The notes beneath the pieces are model-generated. The model ran no database searches. It saw only the letters and a program-made list of their open reading frames with translations, and had not been told where the DNA came from. Positions 1-4,786 of a stretch of DNA of 7,700 nucleotides are shown piece after piece. The position numbers and the translations under genes were made by a program. Origin of the DNA: Chryseobacterium gleum (GTDB lineage Bacteria; Bacteroidota; Bacteroidia; Flavobacteriales_D; Sanyastnellaceae); contig CAMCYM010000076.1 in assembly GCA_945883885.1 (NCBI GenBank), positions 1-7,700 of the forward strand, read 5' to 3'. Position 1 is the first letter of the stretch, and each line of letters starts with the position of its first letter.

Positions 1-87
1 TCTCGCTTCGAACTCTACAAAGAGAAGCAACGCCCGGAAGGGGAGAACCCGATGCAGCGGGCGCGGAGGGACGGGGAGCGGGAGTGA
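1..87 (+). CDS. Possible C-terminal end of an unidentified protein (cut by window edge)
   Basis: Reading from base 1 in frame 1 gives 28 sense codons, beginning SRFELYKEKQRPEG and ending RARRDGERE, then a TGA at 85-87. The peptide is very hydrophilic and charged, like a cytoplasmic tail, and no family can be recognised from it. Its main support is that it stays open from the window edge and stops exactly where the repeat-rich non-coding stretch begins. It would be convergent with the minus-strand operon. A 28-codon open frame can occur by chance in GC-rich DNA, so this is tentative. Confidence 0.35.
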   Translation, partial: SRFELYKEKQRPEGENPMQRARRDGERE

Positions 88-91
88 AGAT

Positions 92-193
92 GCGGCAGCG
101 CCGCTCTGAACCAGGGAGAAGGACGCCGGCATTGCCGACTTGAGGCGCCGCTGCGCGGCGAGAGGCTGCGGCTGCACCGCTCTGCAACAGGGA
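92..193. repeat. Pair of 26-nt imperfect direct repeats
   Basis: Bases 92-117 and 168-193 align without gaps at 22 of 26 positions, offset by 76 bases. The shared core is CCGCTCTG followed by CAGGGA. Each copy starts with a small GC hairpin: GCGGC-AGC-GCCGC at 92-104, and GCGG-CTGCA-CCGC at 168-180. These look like diverged copies of one intergenic repeat unit. Confidence 0.6.
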
Positions 194-219
194 TGAGGCG
201 CCGCTGTGCGCCGACCAAC

Positions 220-312
220 CCTCAACCTCATCCCTCGCCGCGCAGCGGCGCACCAACTCATCCCTCATCCCTCAACCTCGTCCTCAACCTCATCTCTCGC
301 CGCGCTGCGGCG
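220..312. repeat. 31-nt direct repeats (pyrimidine tract plus hairpin), with a third partial copy
   Basis: Bases 220-250 and 282-312 match at 29 of 31 positions, offset by 62. Each consists of CCTCAACCTCATCCCTC (one C/T change in the second copy) followed by the hairpin CGCCGC-N3-GCGGCG. A partial third copy of the pyrimidine part, exact for 17 nt, lies at 333-349 and runs into the transporter stop codon. Shorter CTCAACC and CATCCCTC pieces fill the space between. Reverse-complement relatives lie at 141-162 and 194-212. Two full copies with this irregular spacing are not a CRISPR array. Confidence 0.7.
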
Positions 313-347
313 TCTCAACCCTCAACCCTCGTCCTCAACCTCATCCC

Positions 348-1238
348 TCACCCTCCCGCGAGGAAGAGCAGGATGGCGAGCAGGCCGAGCGCGAGCCCTG
401 CGGCGTGCGTGCGGCGGATGCGTTCCCCGAAGAAGAGCAGGCCTGTGGTGGCGCTGAGGACTACGACACCGAGATTCAGGACCGGGACGATGGCCGATCG
501 GTCCAGGTCAATGCGGGCATAAGCTTCGAGCAGGAAGTAGAGCGAGCCGAAGTTCGTTGTGCCGAGGACGAGGCCTCCGATGAGGTCTTGGCGCGTCCAG
601 CCCACGGGAGCGCCGGTGGTACGGATAGACCGCGCACGTTCAACGCTCAACACCACCAGGCCCGTCAAGAAGGCTGTAGTGAAGGGCAGGGCCGCAAAGA
701 GGTAGGGATGCTCAGGGGCGGTCATGTGCTCTTCGCCGCCGTACCAAGCAAACAGCAAGTCCACCGCGCCGCCGCCGAGGAACAGGGCAAACGGCACCCA
801 CCACCGTCCGCGGGGTCCGGCTCCAGGTTCCGGCCAAGAGGAGAGCACCACAGCCGGCAATGCACACGCCATGCCTATGAGCTTCAGAGCGTTCGGGTGG
901 TCGGTAGGGTGCAAGGTCAGGAGGATTCCGGAGGGAATCACGAGGCTGAGCTTCGAAGCAACGGAGGTGGTGGCCATGCCCCACTCAACCGTCGAGGTGG
1001 CGGTCAACCGGAAGATGAAAATGAAGCCCAGGCCTCCCAAAGCTCCGGCGATGACCCAGGGCAAATGGGCGGACTCCCACAACGCGGGCAAACCGCCCGC
1101 AAAGCTCCAACCCCACGTCGCCGCCACGCCGTAATTCACTGCAATGGCGTGCAAAGGATTCACGTTCCAGCGCGGAAAGGCGCGGAAAATGATCAGCAGG
1201 CCTGCGGTGCAAAGTATGGCGAGAAGGAGGGCAACCAT
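348..1238 (-). CDS. EamA/DMT-family membrane transporter
   Basis: A 296-residue inner-membrane protein, the usual size for a ten-helix drug/metabolite-type transporter. Hydrophobic segments lie at about 2-19, 26-45, 58-76, 86-105, 112-130, 141-160, 175-198, 215-233, 244-265 and 273-292, giving two five-helix halves. The stretch ATTSVASKLSLVIPSG in the first half and the pattern PVLNLGVVVLSA...FGERI near the end resemble Bacteroidota EamA proteins I know. The start is the ATG at 1236-1238 (MVALLLAILC), 11 nt after the ribD stop. The frame stays open further upstream, but only as an antisense-free shadow inside ribD, and that part has no membrane character. It is the last gene of the ffh-folD-ribD operon. 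The substrate cannot be read from the sequence; export of a metabolite is a guess. A flavin-related role is suggested only by its neighbour ribD. Confidence 0.85.
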   Translation of the reverse strand: MVALLLAILCTAGLLIIFRAFPRWNVNPLHAIAVNYGVAATWGWSFAGGLPALWESAHLPWVIAGALGGLGFIFIFRLTATSTVEWGMATTSVASKLSLVIPSGILLTLHPTDHPNALKLIGMACALPAVVLSSWPEPGAGPRGRWWVPFALFLGGGAVDLLFAWYGGEEHMTAPEHPYLFAALPFTTAFLTGLVVLSVERARSIRTTGAPVGWTRQDLIGGLVLGTTNFGSLYFLLEAYARIDLDRSAIVPVLNLGVVVLSATTGLLFFGERIRRTHAAGLALGLLAILLFLAGG

Positions 1239-1249
1239 AGAAGGCGAAG

Positions 1250-2320
1250 CTACACAGAACCGGAGTGCGGTGCAGTCCGGACGTAGGTGCGGAGGGTGTC
1301 GCGGCCCCAGCGGGTGAAAGGGGCGATGCTGCTTGGACCTGCAACGAGCCGGGCCTCGTCCGGGAGGCCCGCGGCCCGCAGACCTTTTCCGACTGCATCG
1401 GGGCTGGTGATGACGCGGATTTCGTCCCAAACGCCCGCCGCCAAAAACCGGCGATGGGTCGAAGGGCCGCCCTCGACCAAGAGGGAGGTGATGCCGTGAT
1501 CCGCGGTGAGGTACCGGAGGGCGGCGGCGAGGTCGGTGCCTGGGTCGAGCAGCAGGGCCCGCCCGCTGAGAGGGTGGTCCGCCGGCAAGGCCAGCCCGAG
1601 CACGATGGGAAGGGGCTGGCGACCGGCGACCGCCCGCGCATCGAGCTGCGGAACATCGATGACTGCGGTCAGTCCCCCGACCAGAATTGCGTCTTCCCAA
1701 GTGCGCCATGCATGGCTGAGGAGCCGCGTGTGCGGGGCGGAGATGGGCGAACCGCCTGATCCCGGAAGTGCTGTGCCCGGTTCCCGGTGGTCCACAAATC
1801 CATCCGTTGTGACGGTCCACTTCAGGACCACGTAAGGGCGGCCTGCGGTGCGGACGGTTTCAAACCGCCTCAGTTGGTCCGCGATGGTCCGGCCGACCGC
1901 AGAAGCGGTCGGTGCCACCACCACCTCGATGCCGGCCGCTTCCAAGCGTGCACAGCCCCGCCCGCTGACGCGCGGATCGCAGTCCATCCGGCCCACGACG
2001 ACCCGCCCAACTCCCTCCGCCGCGAGCTGATCGGCACAGGGCGGAGTCCGTCCATGGTGGCTGCAGGGCTCCAACGAAACATAGGCGGTACACCCCCGGA
2101 TCGCGGGTCGGTCCGCCGACCGGACCGCCTCGAGCGCCCGCACTTCGGCGTGCGCCTCGCCGGCCCTCCGGTGCCAGCCCTCCCCGATGACACGGTCCCC
2201 CGCCACCAGCACACAGCCTACCCGCGGATTGGGTTCCGTCCCCCCCCGCCCGCGCTCCGCCAGCTCGAAGGCCCGCCTTAAGTACAGCGCATCCGTGGCG
2301 GTCAGCTCACCCACGGTCAA
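1250..2320 (-). CDS. ribD: Bifunctional riboflavin biosynthesis protein RibD (deaminase/reductase)
   Basis: The product (356 residues, normal for the family) catalyses two consecutive cytosolic steps of riboflavin synthesis: deamination of the GTP-derived diaminohydroxyphosphoribosylaminopyrimidine, then NADPH-dependent reduction of its ribose. The N-terminal deaminase (about 10-145) has NPRVGCVLV, the zinc/catalytic motif HAE (57-59) and PCSHHGRTPPC (85-95, zinc ligands C86 and C95). The C-terminal reductase (about 160-350) has KWTVTTDGF (167-175), EDAILVG (209-215) and LVEGGPS (281-287). The DNP/DDP motif usual before the PQL-type loop reads IDVPQL here (221-226). No ATG is available. I use the TTG at 2318-2320; a GTG two codons later (2312-2314) is equally possible and would give 354 residues. 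Either start overlaps the folD stop, suggesting translational coupling. No FMN riboswitch is visible, as expected for a gene inside an operon. Confidence 0.95.
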   Translation of the reverse strand: MTVGELTATDALYLRRAFELAERGRGGTEPNPRVGCVLVAGDRVIGEGWHRRAGEAHAEVRALEAVRSADRPAIRGCTAYVSLEPCSHHGRTPPCADQLAAEGVGRVVVGRMDCDPRVSGRGCARLEAAGIEVVVAPTASAVGRTIADQLRRFETVRTAGRPYVVLKWTVTTDGFVDHREPGTALPGSGGSPISAPHTRLLSHAWRTWEDAILVGGLTAVIDVPQLDARAVAGRQPLPIVLGLALPADHPLSGRALLLDPGTDLAAALRYLTADHGITSLLVEGGPSTHRRFLAAGVWDEIRVITSPDAVGKGLRAAGLPDEARLVAGPSSIAPFTRWGRDTLRTYVRTAPHSGSV

Positions 2321-3194
2321 AGGGACTTCCGCAAGCCACCCGCAGCGTGTTGCGCAGGAGCATGGCGATGGTCATCGGACCGACGCCCCCTGGGACCGGA
2401 GTGATGGCCCGGCAGCGGGGCGCTACCGCAGCAAAGTCCACGTCGCCACACAGGCGGTAGCCGGAGCGCCGCGTAGGGTCTTCTACCCGGTTGATGCCCA
2501 CGTCGAGCACGACGGCCCCTTCCTGAATCCAATCCGCCTGGATCCACTCGGGTCGCCCGATGGCCGCTACGACCAGGTCGCAGGAGCGCAGCAAGTCCGG
2601 TAGGTCGCGGGTTTTGCTGTGGCAAAGTGTCACCGTGCAATTGCCCGGATCCGTGTTGCGGCCGAGCAGAACCGCCGTCGGGGTCCCCACGATGTGGCTT
2701 CGACCCACCACTGCGGCGTGCATGCCGGCGGTGGAAATCCCGTACCTGCGCAGAAGCTCCATGAGTCCTGCAGGGGTGGCGGGGAGAAGTCCAGGTAGCC
2801 CCAGTGCCATGCGCCCGGCGTGCTCGGGGTGGAAACCGTCCACGTCTTTTTCGGGGGCGATGGCTAGGAGGACATGCTCTGCGCTGATGTGGGAGGGGAG
2901 GGGGAGTTGGACGATGAAGCCGTCGATGGCGGCATCGTCGTTGAGGGCGGCGATTTCGTCGAGCAACGCGTGCTCGCGGATGTCGGCGGGCAACTCGATC
3001 AGGGTAGAGTCGAAGCCTACGCGGCTGCAGGCCTTTACCTTGTTCGAGACGTAGGCGCGGCTGGCCGGATGGTCGCCTACCAGGATTGCAGCGAGGTGGG
3101 GCCTCCGGTGGCCTGAGGCCAGCCGGGCATCGACCTCGGACTGGATCTCAGCTTCAATGGTGTCTGCGGTGGCGCGGCCGTCGAGGAGGAGCAT
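2307..3194 (-). CDS. folD: Methylenetetrahydrofolate dehydrogenase/cyclohydrolase FolD
   Basis: A 295-residue cytosolic enzyme of normal family length. It interconverts 5,10-methylene-, 5,10-methenyl- and 10-formyl-tetrahydrofolate, supplying one-carbon units for purines and formyl-Met. Family motifs are present in order: Y48 and catalytic K52 in YVSNKVKACSRVG, VQLPLP (95-100), PEKDVDGFHP with D119 (114-123), the NADP-loop VVGRSHIVGTP (162-172), DVGIN, GDVDF and PVPGGVGPMT (266-275). The usual PCTP loop reads PATP (138-141), and the common RSNIVG reads RSHIVG. The start is ATG at 3192-3194 (MLLLDG), just 5 nt after the ffh stop codon. A longer frame runs up to 3419, but only inside ffh, and its translation is unrelated to the family. 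The ffh-folD pairing is common in Bacteroidota as I recall. The 3' end overlaps the ribD start. Confidence 0.96.
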   Translation of the reverse strand: MLLLDGRATADTIEAEIQSEVDARLASGHRRPHLAAILVGDHPASRAYVSNKVKACSRVGFDSTLIELPADIREHALLDEIAALNDDAAIDGFIVQLPLPSHISAEHVLLAIAPEKDVDGFHPEHAGRMALGLPGLLPATPAGLMELLRRYGISTAGMHAAVVGRSHIVGTPTAVLLGRNTDPGNCTVTLCHSKTRDLPDLLRSCDLVVAAIGRPEWIQADWIQEGAVVLDVGINRVEDPTRRSGYRLCGDVDFAAVAPRCRAITPVPGGVGPMTIAMLLRNTLRVACGSPFDRG

Positions 3195-3199
3195 GGGAA

Positions 3200-4537
3200 T
3201 CAGCGACGCGGGAGTGAAAGTCCGGCAGCGCGGCTTCGCTGGCCACCTGCGCCTTTCGTCATGAGCTGCATCATCTTGCGCATGTCCTCGAACTGCTTGA
3301 GCAAGCGGTTGATGTCGTTGACATCCGTGCCAGAACCGCGGGCGATGCGCTTCTTCCGGCTGGCGTCGATGAGGTCGGGTTTTGCACGTTCCTCTGGCGT
3401 CATGGACTGGATGATGCACTCAACCCGTTTGAAGCTGTTTTCGTCGATGTCGATGTTTTTCATTGCGGACGACATCCCCGGAATCAGCCCCATCAAATCC
3501 TTGACATTGCCCATTTTCTTGAGCTGCTGGATTTGGGTGAGGAAGTCTTCGAGGTCGAATTTGTTCTTGCGGATTTTCGCTTCAAGGCGTTCTGCCTCTG
3601 CGTCGTCCATGACCTGTTGGGCCCGTTCTACCAGCGAGACCACGTCGCCCATGCCGAGGATGCGGCTGGCCATGCGGTCCGGGTGGAACACCTCCAGGGC
3701 CTCGATTTTCTCCCCCACACCCACGAACTTGATGGGTTTGCCGATGGTGGAGTAGAGGGCGAGGGCGGCACCGCCGCGGGTGTCGCCGTCGAGTTTGGTC
3801 AAAATCACCCCTGTGATTCCGAGGCGCTCGTTGAAGGCAGCGGCCGTGCGGACGGCATCTTGACCGGTCATGGCATCGACCGTAAGCAGGACTTCGTGGG
3901 GCGCCACCGCCTTTTCTACAGCTGCGATTTCGTCCATCATGGCCGCGTCGATGGCAAGCCGGCCCGCGGTATCGACGATGACTGCTCCGAATCCTTCCGC
4001 CTTTGCATGCGCTAAGCCCCGCGTAGCAATGCCGACCGCATCCACAACGCCCGGCTCCGCATACACCGCGGCACCGGCGGCTTCCCCGACGACTTTCAGC
4101 TGATCGACCGCTGCAGGGCGGTGCACGTCGCAGGCCACGAGCAGCACCTTGCGCTTGTGCTTCTCAGCGATGTAGTGCGCGAGCTTCGCTGCGTGGGTGG
4201 TCTTACCGGCGCCTTGCAAGCCGGCCATCAAAATCACGGTCGGGCGCGCGGTGAGCTGGAGCTCCGCCGCAGCCTCTCCCATCAGCGCGGTCAGTTCCTC
4301 GTGCGTGATTTTCACGAGCAGCTGGCCGGGCTTCAAAGAAGTCAGCACCTCCCGGCCGAGGGCCTTCTCTTTGACCCGGGCAGTGAACTCCTTCGCCGTG
4401 CGGAAGTCTACGTCTGCATCGAGCAGGGCCTTGCGGACTTCTTTGAGCGTGTCCCCTACGTTGACCTCGGTGATGCTGCCGTGCCCACGCAACACTTGGA
4501 AAGCGCGCGCGAACTTTTCTTGAAGTTGGTCGAACAT
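3200..4537 (-). CDS. ffh: Signal recognition particle GTPase Ffh (SRP54)
   Basis: The protein part of the signal recognition particle (445 residues, typical). It binds 4.5S RNA and hydrophobic signal sequences and docks ribosomes to the membrane through FtsY. The N domain covers about 1-95 and contains ALLDADVDFRTAKEF. The G domain has GLQGAGKTT (106-114), DVHRPAA (137-143), DTAGR (189-193), TKLDGDTRGGA (247-257) and GVGEK (273-277). The Met-rich M domain (about 295-430) includes IPGMSSAMK, the RNA-binding stretch RIARGSGTDVNDINRLLKQF (397-416) and MRKMMQLM. The N-terminal wording (RAFQVLRGHGSITEVNV) matches Bacteroidota homologues. The ATG at 4535-4537 fits the family N-terminus; there is no clear Shine-Dalgarno, which is normal in this phylum. 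It is the first gene of the operon, with a candidate promoter just upstream. The 4.5S RNA gene is not in the window. Confidence 0.97.
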   Translation of the reverse strand: MFDQLQEKFARAFQVLRGHGSITEVNVGDTLKEVRKALLDADVDFRTAKEFTARVKEKALGREVLTSLKPGQLLVKITHEELTALMGEAAAELQLTARPTVILMAGLQGAGKTTHAAKLAHYIAEKHKRKVLLVACDVHRPAAVDQLKVVGEAAGAAVYAEPGVVDAVGIATRGLAHAKAEGFGAVIVDTAGRLAIDAAMMDEIAAVEKAVAPHEVLLTVDAMTGQDAVRTAAAFNERLGITGVILTKLDGDTRGGAALALYSTIGKPIKFVGVGEKIEALEVFHPDRMASRILGMGDVVSLVERAQQVMDDAEAERLEAKIRKNKFDLEDFLTQIQQLKKMGNVKDLMGLIPGMSSAMKNIDIDENSFKRVECIIQSMTPEERAKPDLIDASRKKRIARGSGTDVNDINRLLKQFEDMRKMMQLMTKGAGGQRSRAAGLSLPRR

Positions 4538-4556
4538 ATAAGGAAACTTTCTGGGC

Positions 4557-4564
4557 CAAATTTA
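4557..4564 (-). promoter_or_regulatory. Candidate Bacteroidota -7 element for the ffh operon
   Basis: On the minus strand, TAAATTTG matches the Bacteroidota sigma-ABfr -7 consensus TAnnTTTG exactly. It would start transcription near 4550, about 13 bases before the ffh ATG, a short leader. No good TTG/TTTG -33 element is found at the usual distance, so support rests on the -7 match and position. It sits in the loop of a small inverted repeat, GGGCC (4553-4557) with GGCCC (4572-4576). Confidence 0.4.
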
Positions 4565-4663
4565 CGTCAAAGGCCCCGACCCTACAGGAACACCTCCATG
4601 CGAACCTCAACCGGTACCTCTCACCTTGAAATGTCGACCAAACGAACTTTCCTTGCGATGTTC

Positions 4664-4694
4664 TTGGAAGTACGCTCGATATTTCGTACTTTTC
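4664..4694 (+). promoter_or_regulatory. Candidate promoter for the surface-protein gene
   Basis: TTG at 4664-4666 and TACTTTTC at 4687-4694 are separated by 20 bases, within the Bacteroidota range for -33 and -7 elements. The -7 element has one mismatch to TAnnTTTG. The predicted start would lie about 15 bases before the ATG at 4715. AGGA at 4708-4711, with 3 bases to the ATG, is at most a weak ribosome-binding site. Confidence 0.3.
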
Positions 4695-4714
4695 GGACGC
4701 TTAACCTAGGAATA

Positions 4715-4786
4715 ATGCAGACGAAATTCTACTTCCTGCTCGCTGCACTTGCCGGATTTGCAGGTGTTTCGGGCAATTTGGTCGCC
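4715..4786 (+). other. Signal peptide
   Basis: Residues 1-24 are MQTK followed by a hydrophobic run (FYFLLAALAGFAGV) and the small-residue site LVA before Q25. This is a standard Sec signal peptide with signal peptidase I cleavage. No lipobox is present: the first Cys is C28, and the residues before it (QTA) do not form one. Confidence 0.85.

Larger units (their letters stand above)
92..312. repeat. Array of six small GC-rich hairpins
   Basis: Six inverted repeats are visible: 92-104 (5-bp stem, loop AGC), 146-160 (CGCCGC, loop TGC), 168-180 (4-bp stem), 197-212 (GGCGC, 6-nt loop), 236-250 (CGCCGC, loop GCA) and 298-312 (CGCCGC, loop GCT). In addition, 18 bases at 145-162 are the exact reverse complement of 234-251, so a larger fold is possible. 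No clear T-tract follows any hairpin in either direction. A role in terminating the two convergent transcripts is plausible from position only. A REP-like dispersed repeat family is the other main possibility. Confidence 0.55.
88..347. other. Non-coding, repeat-filled intergenic region between convergent gene ends
   Basis: This 260-base gap lies between the possible plus-strand gene end at 87 and the transporter stop codon at 348-350. Short open frames cross it on both strands, but their translations are low-complexity (Arg, Ser and Pro rich) and simply mirror the repeats, so I call no gene here. The left half is GC-rich with mixed purines and pyrimidines. From about 214 onward the plus strand is strongly pyrimidine-rich. 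The repeats and hairpins are listed separately. Confidence 0.7.
4538..4714. other. Divergent intergenic region
   Basis: These 177 bases separate the ffh operon (leftward) from the surface-protein gene (rightward), so both promoters should lie here. Apart from the two candidate promoters and the 5-bp inverted repeat GGGCC-N14-GGCCC, I see no structured RNA, repeat or small gene. Confidence 0.7.

Noticed and set aside
15..218. 67-codon minus-strand frame across the left repeats
   Set aside because: The translation is only Arg/Ser/Pro repeats mirroring the hairpin array; it has no start signal or domain.
298..347. Classical intrinsic terminator for either convergent gene
   Set aside because: The hairpins are short and no run of T follows the stem in either direction; kept only as a possibility within the repeat entry.
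220..349. CRISPR array
   Set aside because: Only two full copies and one partial copy, with irregular spacing; the spacer-like segments are themselves repeat fragments, and there are no cas genes.
405..1286. 293-codon open frame on the plus strand
   Set aside because: It is antisense to the transporter gene. Its composition (Gly, Arg, Gln, Glu rich, no domain pattern) is that of a GC-rich shadow frame.
1239..1820. Upstream extension of the transporter frame to 490 residues
   Set aside because: The extra part lies wholly inside ribD on the same strand in another frame, is Arg/Pro-rich without membrane segments, and no EamA protein has such an N-terminus.
2321..2420. FMN riboswitch upstream of ribD
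   Set aside because: This stretch encodes the conserved C-terminus of FolD (PVPGGVGPMT region), and no FMN-aptamer pattern is visible.
3195..3419. Upstream extension of the folD frame
   Set aside because: It overlaps the clearly conserved M domain of ffh, and its translation has no similarity to FolD. The ATG at 3194 gives the normal N-terminus.
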